Positions 57,333 through 64,000 of a DNA stretch of 64,000 bases are shown here, one piece after another. The DNA is from Kitasatospora gansuensis (GTDB lineage: Bacteria; Actinomycetota; Actinomycetes; Streptomycetales; Streptomycetaceae), in assembly GCF_014203705.1 (NCBI RefSeq), contig NZ_JACHJR010000001.1:6944001-7008000 (forward strand), read 5' to 3'. Under the pieces are notes generated by a model, which saw only the letters and a list, made by a program, of their open reading frames with translations, ran no database searches and was not told where the DNA came from. Within the stretch, counting starts at the first letter, position 1, and each line of letters opens with the position of its first letter. A program made the position numbers and the translations under genes.

Positions 57333-58157
57333 ATGGCGGGCAGTGCTGTGTCCGGGGGCGTCCGGGGCAGGGTCAAACAGCAGTTGGCGCGGGTGGCCGG
57401 GGGTGTCCCCGGCGAGGGCGCCACCGTGCTGATCTACCACCGCGTCGGCGGCGGCTCCGCCGACGAACTCGACGTCACCACCGCCGACTTCACCGCCCAG
57501 GTGGACCTGCTGGCCGAGCTGCCGCCCGGCCGGGTGGTCGGCCTGGACGAGGCCACCGACCGGCTGGAGGCCGGCCGCCGGACCCCGAGCACCGTGCTGA
57601 CCTTCGACGACGGCTTCGCCGACGTGTACGAGAACGCCTGGCCGCTGCTCAAGGAGCGCGGTCTGCCGTTCACCGTCTACCTGGCCAGCGGCCAGGTCGG
57701 CGGCGAGATGCGCTGGGAGGGCTCGACCGCGAAGGACTCCGGTGCCCCGGGCCTGAGTTGGGACCAGCTCCGGGAGATGGCCGGCTCCGGCCTCTGCACG
57801 GTGGCCAACCACACCCGCAGCCACGCCCGCCCCGCCCTGCTCAGCACCGCCGAGCTGGACGCCTGCAACGACGACGTCGAAGAGCACCTCGGCACCCGCC
57901 CGAAGCACTTCGCGTACACCTGGGGCGTCCCCGTACCGCACATGGACGCCGCGCTGCGGGCCCGGTTCCGCACCTCCGCCACCGGCCAGGTCGGCCGGAA
58001 CGACCCCGGCTTCGACCCGGTCCGGTTCTGCCGGGTCCCGGTCCGCCGTACCGACCCGATCGACTTCTACCGGGCCAAGCTCTACGGCCGCCTGCTCCCC
58101 GAGCGGGCCTACGCCCGGATCGTGGCCACCGCGAAGGCGGTCGGCGCCCGTGCCTGA
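57333..58157 (+). CDS. Polysaccharide deacetylase (NodB/CE4-type)
   Basis: ATG 57333 follows a gaggggggaacg site. The 274-residue protein carries VLIYHRVGGG, VLTFDDGFADVYENAWPLL (catalytic Asp-Asp in TFDDG) and the metal-ligand motif VANHTRSHARPALLST, then a third motif with HFAYTWGVPVPHMDAAL. It lacks a signal peptide. It overlaps the next glycosyltransferase by eight bases, so it is co-translated with the GT and the phosphoglycosyl transferase. It likely de-N-acetylates an intermediate in the cytoplasm or is secreted by another route. Confidence 0.85.
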   Translation: MAGSAVSGGVRGRVKQQLARVAGGVPGEGATVLIYHRVGGGSADELDVTTADFTAQVDLLAELPPGRVVGLDEATDRLEAGRRTPSTVLTFDDGFADVYENAWPLLKERGLPFTVYLASGQVGGEMRWEGSTAKDSGAPGLSWDQLREMAGSGLCTVANHTRSHARPALLSTAELDACNDDVEEHLGTRPKHFAYTWGVPVPHMDAALRARFRTSATGQVGRNDPGFDPVRFCRVPVRRTDPIDFYRAKLYGRLLPERAYARIVATAKAVGARA

Positions 58158-59322
58158 GACGCCGTCACCCCGGCTGCGCGGCCCCGAGGGCCGGCCGCTT
58201 CGGGTGGCCCACCTGACCACCGTGGACATGAGCTTGCACCTGCTGCTCGCCACCGAGCTCAAGGTCGACGTGGAGTCCGGCTTCGAGACCTACGGCATCA
58301 GCGCCCCCGGTCCGTACCTGTCCCAACTCGACGCGATCGGCATCCGGCACGAGCCGCTGCCCTCGCTCACCCGGGCCTGGCAGCCGGGCGCGGACCTGGC
58401 CGCGGCGCGCGAACTGCTCGCCGCGCTGCGCCGGATCAAGCCCGACGTCCTGCACACCCACAACCCGAAGACCGGCGTGCTCGGCCGCATCCTCGGCCGG
58501 CTGGCCGGTGTCCCGGTGGTGGTCAACACCTGCCACGGACTCTGGGCACAGGCCCACGACCCGTTCGCCAAGCGGCTGTTGGTGCTCGGGGCGGAGGCCG
58601 TCGCGGCCCGGTTCTCGCACGCCGAGCTGTACCAGAACGGCGAGGACCGGCGGGCGCTGGCCCGGTTCGTGCCGGCCCGCCGCTCCCGGGTGGTCGGCAA
58701 CGGCGTGGACCTCTCCCGGTTCGGCCCCGACCAGGCGGCCCGGGCCCGGATCAGGGCCGAACTCGGCGTCGCAGACGACGAGTTGCTGGTGGCCGGAGTC
58801 GGCCGCCGGGTGGCCGAGAAGGGCATCGTCGAGTACGCGACGGCGGCCCGCGCGCTGGCCGGAAAGGCCAGGTTCGTCTGGATCGGCCCGCAGGACACCG
58901 ACAAGCCCGACGCACTGGCGGGGGAGGAGGCCGGGGTCGAGTTCCTCGGCAGCCGCTCCGACATGCCCGAGCTGTACGCCGCACTGGACGTCTTCGTCCT
59001 CCCCTCCTACCGGGAGGGGTTCTCCCGCTCCGCCATGGAGGCCGCCGCCAGCGGCCTGCCGATGGTGCTCAGCGACATCCGGGGCTGCCGCGAGATCGGC
59101 ACCCACGGCGAGCACCTGCTGCTCGCCCCACCCGGCGACGCCGGGGCCCTCACCACCGCGCTCGGCCGGCTCCTCACCGAGCCCGCCCTGCGTGAGCAGC
59201 TGGGCACGGCGGCCCGTCGCCGCGCCCTGGCCGAGTTCGACCAGTGCGGTGTCGCGGCGGTCTCCCTGGAGACCTACGCGGCCGTGGCCAGAGCCAAGCG
59301 GTTGGCCTGGTCGGTCGGCTGA
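58150..59322 (+). CDS. GT4-type glycosyltransferase
   Basis: GTG 58150 begins PETPSPRLRGPEGRPLRVAH. The 390-residue protein has VNTCHGLWAQAHDPFAKRL, RVVGNGVDLSRFG and the EX7E motif in YREGFSRSAMEAAAS, plus VGRRVAEKGIVEYATAARAL. It resembles enzymes that extend bacterial glycans on undecaprenyl phosphate and typically sits before an initiating sugar-1-phosphate transferase, as here at 59355. The preceding deacetylase overlaps by eight bases. Confidence 0.87.
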   Translation: MPETPSPRLRGPEGRPLRVAHLTTVDMSLHLLLATELKVDVESGFETYGISAPGPYLSQLDAIGIRHEPLPSLTRAWQPGADLAAARELLAALRRIKPDVLHTHNPKTGVLGRILGRLAGVPVVVNTCHGLWAQAHDPFAKRLLVLGAEAVAARFSHAELYQNGEDRRALARFVPARRSRVVGNGVDLSRFGPDQAARARIRAELGVADDELLVAGVGRRVAEKGIVEYATAARALAGKARFVWIGPQDTDKPDALAGEEAGVEFLGSRSDMPELYAALDVFVLPSYREGFSRSAMEAAASGLPMVLSDIRGCREIGTHGEHLLLAPPGDAGALTTALGRLLTEPALREQLGTAARRRALAEFDQCGVAAVSLETYAAVARAKRLAWSVG

Positions 59323-59354
59323 GCCAACCTCACACCACACCCGCTGGGGGAGAA

Positions 59355-59996
59355 ATGAAACGAGGGGGGGACCTCGTGGTCACCGTGCTGGCCGGAAGCA
59401 TCGCGCTTCCGCTCGGACTGGTGATCGCGATCCTGATCCGCTGCACCATGGGCGGGCCTGTGCTGTTCCGGCAGACCCGGACCGGCCGCGCCGGTGCGGA
59501 GTTCGAGATCCTCAAGTTCCGCACCATGCGGGACAAACGCTTCGACGACGAACCCGACGCGCCCCGGATCACCCGGCTCGGCGCACTGCTCCGCACGACC
59601 AGCCTGGACGAGCTGCCGCAGCTCTGGAACGTGGTGCGCGGCGAGATGGGCGTGATCGGCCCCCGGCCCACGCTGCCCGAGCAGGTCGTCCACTACTCGC
59701 CGCGCCAGCGCGGCCGGCTGGCGATCCGCCCCGGCCTGACCGGCTGGGCCCAGGTCAAGGGACGCAACTCGATCAGCTGGCCGGAGCGGATCGAGCTCGA
59801 CCTCTGGTACATCACCAACCGCACCTTCGGACTCGACCTCCGCATCCTCCTGATGACCGCCCGTCAGCTGCTCCGCCCGGCCGGCATCACCGCGGCCGGC
59901 GGCGTCAACCCGGGCTTCCCGATCCCGACCCCCACCCGCATCGTCCTGCCCCGCCAGGCAACGGCTCCGCGTATCCCGGTGGAAGAGGCTTCCTGA
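59355..59996 (+). CDS. PglC-like phosphoglycosyl transferase (initiating sugar transferase)
   Basis: The 213-residue protein has an N-terminal reentrant membrane helix (LVVTVLAGSIALPLGLVIAIL), the FEILKFRTMR motif and the catalytic Asp-Glu of SLDELPQLWNVVRGEMGVIG, followed by RPGLTGWAQVKGRNSISW. These belong to the monotopic phosphoglycosyl transferases (PglC, WecP, WbaP C-terminal part) that move a sugar-1-phosphate onto undecaprenyl phosphate to begin a glycan. A gggggagaa site precedes ATG 59355. The gene is in line with the GT and deacetylase and is likely the first committed enzyme. Confidence 0.92.
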   Translation: MKRGGDLVVTVLAGSIALPLGLVIAILIRCTMGGPVLFRQTRTGRAGAEFEILKFRTMRDKRFDDEPDAPRITRLGALLRTTSLDELPQLWNVVRGEMGVIGPRPTLPEQVVHYSPRQRGRLAIRPGLTGWAQVKGRNSISWPERIELDLWYITNRTFGLDLRILLMTARQLLRPAGITAAGGVNPGFPIPTPTRIVLPRQATAPRIPVEEAS

Positions 59997-60016
59997 CGGG
60001 CAGACGTTCGGAAGGC

Positions 60017-60034
60017 AGGGGCTCGGGGCTCTGC
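60017..60034. repeat. Copy of the dispersed palindromic repeat
   Basis: aggggctcggggctctgc matches the partial copy at 52354 and the arms at 52401 and 52494. It lies in the gap between 59996 and 60139. Confidence 0.6.
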
Positions 60035-60138
60035 TGATGTGCGGCTCCGCCGCGTGGGCGACGCCGGCCCCGGAAAACGTCACGCGCGCGTAGGCGGTCA
60101 GGTACTTTCGCAGTGACCCGCACATGACGAGGAGCGGA

Positions 60139-60750
60139 ATGAACCTGTGGATCGCCGGAGCCGGCGGCGTCGGCCGCGAGGCGCTGGACACCGCGCTCGC
60201 GGCCGGTGTCCCGGTGGCCGGGTTCCTCGACGACCGGGGGCAGGGCGGGACGGTGCGCGGCCTGCCGGTGCGGGCACCGAAGGAGCTGCCGCCCGGAGCG
60301 GCGTACCTGATCGGGATCGCCGATCCCGCCGTGCGGGCCCGGCTTTCGGTGCTGCTGGACGGCCTCGGCGGGCGCGCGGAGACCCTGGTGCACCCGAGGG
60401 CGATCGTCGCGCCGGAGACGGAGCTCGGCCCCGGCTGCCTGGTGATGGGGGGCGCGTACGTCTCCAGCAGCGTCCGGATCGGCGCGCACTGCCAGGTGCA
60501 CTACAACGCGACGGTCGGTCACGACACGGTGCTGGCCGATCTGGTGACGGTCTATCCGGGCGGCAACGTGTCCGGCTCCGTGCACGCGGAGCGGGGCGCC
60601 ACCGTCGGCAGCAACGCCGTGGTGCTGCAGGGCCGCAGACTGGGCCGGTACGCGTTCGTCGGCGCCGCCGCGGTGGTCACCCGGGACGTCCCGGCGGCTG
60701 CCACGGTGATCGGCTCCCCGGCCCGCCCGATGGCCGGCCGGGGGGCCTGA
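60139..60750 (+). CDS. PglD/NeuD-like sugar O- or N-acetyltransferase
   Basis: The 203-residue protein has an N-terminal Rossmann-type domain (MNLWIAGAGGVGREALDTAL, FLDDRGQGG) and a C-terminal left-handed beta-helix (about 95-195) with hexapeptides (VIVAPETELGPGCLVMGG-like, HYNATVGHDTVLADLVTVYPG given in part as NATVGHDTVLADLV). The catalytic His of PglD-type enzymes corresponds to the H in VGHDT. PglD acetylates the amino group of UDP-4-amino sugars. ATG 60139 has gaggagcgga upstream. Nearby PglC-like (59355) and DegT (36023) genes fit a shared pathway. Confidence 0.82.
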   Translation: MNLWIAGAGGVGREALDTALAAGVPVAGFLDDRGQGGTVRGLPVRAPKELPPGAAYLIGIADPAVRARLSVLLDGLGGRAETLVHPRAIVAPETELGPGCLVMGGAYVSSSVRIGAHCQVHYNATVGHDTVLADLVTVYPGGNVSGSVHAERGATVGSNAVVLQGRRLGRYAFVGAAAVVTRDVPAAATVIGSPARPMAGRGA

Positions 60751-60757
60751 CCCGGGG

Positions 60758-63535
60758 TCAGGGGCGGCCGACCGCGCGTTCGGCCGCTCGCAGCTCGGCG
60801 ACGAAGGCCGCGACCTCCGGCCCGTCCTCGCTCTCGTCGTCGTGGGAGTCCGCCAGACCGTCGGCGAGCTGGGTCAGGAGTGCGCGGGCGCCCGCCAGGT
60901 CGCCGAGGGTCTCCAGGCAGGCGGCCGCGGCCTGCACGACCTGGACGGCCTCCGGCAGCTCGCCCTCCGCGTCCAGGTGGGCGTTGCCCACCTGGACCAG
61001 CAGTTCGGCGTCGAGCGGCCGGACGGCCGCACCGGCGGCGTTCCGCAGCAACTGCACGGCTCGGTCCGGCTGTTCGAGGCGCCGGAAGGCCCGGGCGAGC
61101 TGCAGCCAGGCCCGGCCGGTGAGCCGGTGGTCGCCGCTCGTCGAAGCGGTGAGTTCGGCCAGCTTCAGGACCTCGACCGCCTCGGCGGGCTCGTCCGCCG
61201 CGATCAGGACCTCGCCGAGCCGGATCCGGACCCGGTTCGTGGCCCGCTCGTCCGCGTGGTGCTCGTGGTGGTCCAGCGCCGTGCGGAGGGTGGCGATCGC
61301 CTCCGTCGGCCGGCCGAGGGCCGAGAGTGCCTCGGCGATGCCCAGTTCGGCCTCGCCCCGGGTCTTCCGGCCGGGCAGCGCGAGCAGTGCACGGAACTCC
61401 CGCAGGGCCTCCTCGGGCTCCCCGGTCCGGAGCAGGCACCGGCCCAGCATGGCCCGGACGGTGGCGAGTTGGCCGGGCCGGTCCAGCCCGGTGAGCAACC
61501 TGACGGCCCGCCGGTATGCGGCCAGGGTCTCGTCGAGCCGTCCCAGACCGGACAGGGCCTGCCCGAGGCCGGTCAGCGACTGGGCCTCGCCGAACAGGTC
61601 CTCGTCCTCCCGGGCGGAGGCGATCGCCTCCTCGAAGCAGGTGATGGCCTCCGTCACCTGTCGGACGTCGAGCAGGGCCGCACCGAGCGAGTTGAGCGCG
61701 TCCCGGAGCACCGGACGGAACGGCATCCCCGCCGCCACCTCCGGCACCAGCTCGGCGGTGGGCAGCTCCCGGGCGATCTGCACGGCGACCAGGGCGTTCC
61801 CGACCGCGTACCCGATCAGGTGCCGTCGCTCGAGGTAGCTCTCCAGGCCGTGGCAGAGCAGCAGCCGGAGATCCGGCGGGCCGTCACCCCCGGCCAGCAG
61901 GAAGGCGGTCGTCCAGTTGTCGTCCAGCCACTGCAGGGCCCGGGTCCTGAGCACCGCGACCGGCTGCCCGGCCCTGGGGGCGGTGGCGGTCAGGTCCCGG
62001 ACGACCGCGTGGACGGTGTCCACCCAGTGCAGCGTCAGCCGGGTCAGCGCCTCCCGCGCTTCCGTGTGCTCCCCGGGGAGGCCGAGCACGAACAGCTCGG
62101 TCAGCAACGGCAGCGACCACCGGGTCTCCTGCGAGCCGCCGCTCTCCACCAGATGGGCACTGACCAGGGCGCGCAGCAGTTTTCGGGTGGCCTTCTCCGA
62201 GGTCCCGTTCAGCGTCGCGGCGTCGGTGATGCCCACCGGCCCGCCGGGGAGGGCCAGCAGCCGGAGCAACCGGGCCTGGTCCGCCGGCAGCTGACGGTAG
62301 GACAGCTCGATCAGCGCCCGCAGGGTCTGCTCGTCGTCGGCGATGTCGTCCAGCAGGGTGCCGAGGTCGGCGAGCTCCGCCACCACCTCGTGCAGCGGCT
62401 GGTCCCGGTCCTGGGCGATCAGGGCACCGAGCATCCGGAGCGCCACCGGCAGGTTCTGGCAGAACCAGGTGAGCTCGGCGGCGGCCTCGGGCTCCCGCGC
62501 GAAGCGGCCGTCGGGCTTGCCCAGGACGGCCCGGACGGTCAGCTGGAGCACGTCGAGCGCGGCCGGCCCGTCCAGCGCCGCCAGCTCCAGCAGCTGTGCG
62601 CCGGACGGTGCGAAGGAGTGCCGCGAGGTGACGATCACCCGGGTCAGCCCGTCGCCGGGCAGCAGCGGTTCGACCTGACCGGCGGAGGCCGCGTTGTCGA
62701 GCAGCACCAGGGTGGGCCGCCCCTCGGCCGCCCGCTCCGCCAGCAGCGAGCGGTACAGCTGGGCCCGTTCGGCCTCCCCGGCGGGGAGGTCGGTGGCGGA
62801 GACGCCCAGGGCGACCAGCAGGACACCGAGCGCCCGGACCGGGTCCAGGCTCCGTTCCGGCCGGTAGCCGTGCAGGTCCACGAAGAGTTCGCCGCCCGGG
62901 AACAGCTTCCCGGCCCGGGCCAGGTGCGCGGCCTGGAGGGCGAGTTCGGTCTTGCCGATCCCGGCCGGGCCGGTCACCAGCACCACCGAGGCGGGATCGG
63001 GCTCCGGGGCCGGACCGGCCGGGGCGCCCGCCCCGGGCTGCTCCCACAACGCGTGCCGGATCGGCAGCAACTGGCCGGACGGGCTGCGGACGGCGAACAT
63101 CCTGAGGTTGTCCGGGATCGGTACGATGCGCCCGTCCGGGGTGGCCATTTCCCAGATCAGGCCGGAGTCGTCCTCGTCGTGGCCGTCCGGCCCGGAGGGC
63201 TGCGGCGGTGGCCACGGCACCAGTCCATGGCGCTCCATCAGTTCCGGCAGGGTCCGCTCGGGGCGCACCGCCGGTGCCGCCGGCGGGGGCCGGGTGTCAT
63301 CGGGGGCGAGCAGCGCCAGCAGTGCGGCCAGCTCCTCCGCCCGCCCGGCGAAGGTCCGGCTGCGGGCCGGTAGGCCGGCCGCCGCGATCCGGCCGGTCTG
63401 CGGGGCGGCGACGGTGAGCTGGTCGATCCGGCCGGCCTGGATCACGTCCCGGGCGGTGACCTGGCCGTCGATCAGGTTCCGGATCCAGTCCGAGGTCGGC
63501 AGGGGTGGTTCCCCAGCACGTAGGCTCGGGTCCAT
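60758..63535 (-). CDS. NB-ARC/TPR STAND ATPase (AfsR-like)
   Basis: ATG 63535 gives 925 residues. The protein has a short N terminus (GQVTARDVIQAGRIDQL), a recognition motif TFAGRAEELAALLALL (62-76), then Walker A GPAGIGKTELALQAAH (about 189), kinase-2 PTLVLLDNAAS and a sensor segment VIVTSRHSF. Tetratricopeptide repeats fill the C-terminal half (LTGLGQALSGLGRLDETLAA, LRIRLGEVLI and others). The P-loop lies about 110 residues after FAGR, unlike the usual 15-20, because of an inserted segment with IWEMATPDGRIVPI and MFAVRSPSGQLLP. The start has a good AGGAAGG site inside the divergent Nudix gene. The signal it senses is unknown. Confidence 0.88.
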   Translation of the reverse strand: MDPSLRAGEPPLPTSDWIRNLIDGQVTARDVIQAGRIDQLTVAAPQTGRIAAAGLPARSRTFAGRAEELAALLALLAPDDTRPPPAAPAVRPERTLPELMERHGLVPWPPPQPSGPDGHDEDDSGLIWEMATPDGRIVPIPDNLRMFAVRSPSGQLLPIRHALWEQPGAGAPAGPAPEPDPASVVLVTGPAGIGKTELALQAAHLARAGKLFPGGELFVDLHGYRPERSLDPVRALGVLLVALGVSATDLPAGEAERAQLYRSLLAERAAEGRPTLVLLDNAASAGQVEPLLPGDGLTRVIVTSRHSFAPSGAQLLELAALDGPAALDVLQLTVRAVLGKPDGRFAREPEAAAELTWFCQNLPVALRMLGALIAQDRDQPLHEVVAELADLGTLLDDIADDEQTLRALIELSYRQLPADQARLLRLLALPGGPVGITDAATLNGTSEKATRKLLRALVSAHLVESGGSQETRWSLPLLTELFVLGLPGEHTEAREALTRLTLHWVDTVHAVVRDLTATAPRAGQPVAVLRTRALQWLDDNWTTAFLLAGGDGPPDLRLLLCHGLESYLERRHLIGYAVGNALVAVQIARELPTAELVPEVAAGMPFRPVLRDALNSLGAALLDVRQVTEAITCFEEAIASAREDEDLFGEAQSLTGLGQALSGLGRLDETLAAYRRAVRLLTGLDRPGQLATVRAMLGRCLLRTGEPEEALREFRALLALPGRKTRGEAELGIAEALSALGRPTEAIATLRTALDHHEHHADERATNRVRIRLGEVLIAADEPAEAVEVLKLAELTASTSGDHRLTGRAWLQLARAFRRLEQPDRAVQLLRNAAGAAVRPLDAELLVQVGNAHLDAEGELPEAVQVVQAAAACLETLGDLAGARALLTQLADGLADSHDDESEDGPEVAAFVAELRAAERAVGRP
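63521..63533 (+). promoter_or_regulatory. -10-like element for the leaderless Nudix gene
   Basis: taggct (63521-63526) is followed by seven bases and then ATG 63534, the typical leaderless arrangement in actinobacteria. It lies inside the coding sequence of the NB-ARC gene, four codons after its start. Confidence 0.5.
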
Positions 63536-64000
63536 GGCGATTCCTTCCTTCCTGGCGGAGCTGCGCTCCTTCGTCGGCACCCGTCCGCTCTGGCTCTCCG
63601 GCGTGGGGGCGGTGGTCCGGGACGACCAGGGCCGGGTGCTGCTCAACCGCCGCTCCGACTCCGGCCGTTGGTCGATCGTCGGGGGCATCCTCGATCCGGG
63701 TGAGCAGCCCGCCGACGGGCTGGTCCGAGAGGTGTTCGAGGAGACCGGCCTGGTGGTCGAGCCGGAGGCACTGGCCTCGGTGACGGTCTCGCCGCTGCTC
63801 AGCTACCCGAACGGGGACCAGGCCCAGTACCTGGACCTGACCTTCCGCTGCCGCCGGGTCTCCGGCGAGGCGCGGGTGAACGACGACGAGTCGCTGGAGG
63901 TGGCCTGGTTCGCCCCGAGCGAGCTGCCCGAGCTGGACGACTACGCCCGCTACCGGCTGGAGGTGGCGCTGGCCGGGAAGACCGAGACGGTGTTCTCCTT
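63534..64000 (+). CDS. Nudix hydrolase, 5' part (runs off window)
   Basis: The visible 155 residues have the Nudix box GGILDPGEQPADGLVREVFEETGLVV, in which GX5EX7REUXEEXGU is satisfied by GGILDPGE and REVFEETGL. N-terminal PLWLSGVGAVVRDDQGRVLL and the segment SVTVSPLLSYPNGDQAQYLD suit NTP or sugar-nucleotide pyrophosphohydrolases. The gene is leaderless and divergent from the NB-ARC gene; their start codons share CATG. The C terminus lies beyond the window. Confidence 0.9.
   Translation, partial: MAIPSFLAELRSFVGTRPLWLSGVGAVVRDDQGRVLLNRRSDSGRWSIVGGILDPGEQPADGLVREVFEETGLVVEPEALASVTVSPLLSYPNGDQAQYLDLTFRCRRVSGEARVNDDESLEVAWFAPSELPELDDYARYRLEVALAGKTETVFS

Noticed and set aside
60842..63373. 843-codon plus-strand frame antisense to the NB-ARC gene
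   Set aside because: Gln/Gly/Arg-rich composition is what an antisense TPR gene gives.

Overview
The window is high-GC actinobacterial DNA with strong third-position GC bias, frequent GTG/TTG starts and several apparently leaderless genes (a -10-like hexamer 6-9 nt before the start codon). Gene content (ALF-repeat polymorphic toxin, FG-GAP secretome, MocR, HxlR and TetR regulators, an AfsR-like NB-ARC/TPR protein, DUF6643-like protein, DUF5937-ArsR) points to Streptomycetaceae (Streptomyces or Kitasatospora). No tRNA, rRNA or CRISPR array was recognised by reading.

Layout. (1) 1-2.6 kb: 3' end of an MMPL-type exporter, a flavoprotein, and an IS1380-family transposase broken by a frameshift. 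(2) 2.8-15 kb, secreted proteins and inter-bacterial conflict: a trypsin-fold/FG-GAP/ricin protein that has lost its catalytic His and Ser; a 1514-residue ALF-repeat polymorphic toxin with a Hint domain and a C-terminal deaminase-fold toxin, followed by its probable immunity gene; small membrane proteins; an FG-GAP propeller protein. (3) 15-24 kb: regulator/target pairs (TetR with a YdhR-like monooxygenase, ArsR with an MFS exporter, MocR with a class V aminotransferase and a deleted MFS gene, HxlR with a frameshifted NAD(P)-dependent oxidoreductase). (4) 24-28 kb: a secreted PKD-like protein and two convergent proteins of one unrecognised family. (5) 28-36 kb: Cds1-like PLP enzyme, GNAT, DeoR regulator, a beta-helix protein fused to a CbxX/EccA-type AAA+ ATPase, MOSC protein, DUF6643-like protein, and MscL with a zinc-ribbon tail.

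(6) 36-60.75 kb: a surface-polysaccharide locus. A leftward operon (43974 to 36023) holds a glycosyltransferase, a Wzz/BY-kinase-like protein with an Arg in place of the Walker A Lys, another glycosyltransferase, a GNAT, a Wzy-like polymerase candidate and a DegT aminotransferase. Rightward genes include glycosyltransferases, slipin, a DsbA-like protein, a Wzm/Wzt-type ABC exporter, two polysaccharide deacetylases, a PglC-like phosphoglycosyl transferase and a PglD/NeuD-like acetyltransferase. Together these could make an activated amino sugar, load it on a lipid carrier, extend it, export it and de-N-acetylate it. A methyltransferase, an HpnB-like GT2, an Asp/Glu racemase-family protein and a Cys-rich pentapeptide protein are interspersed.

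(7) 60.75-64 kb: a large NB-ARC/TPR ATPase whose start codon shares the palindrome CATG with a divergent Nudix gene that runs off the window.

Strongest leads: the deaminase toxin/immunity pair, the catalytically dead protease, the orphan paralogue pair at 26-28 kb, the polysaccharide locus with its Walker-A-variant Wzz, and two loci where divergent genes start on the same CATG.
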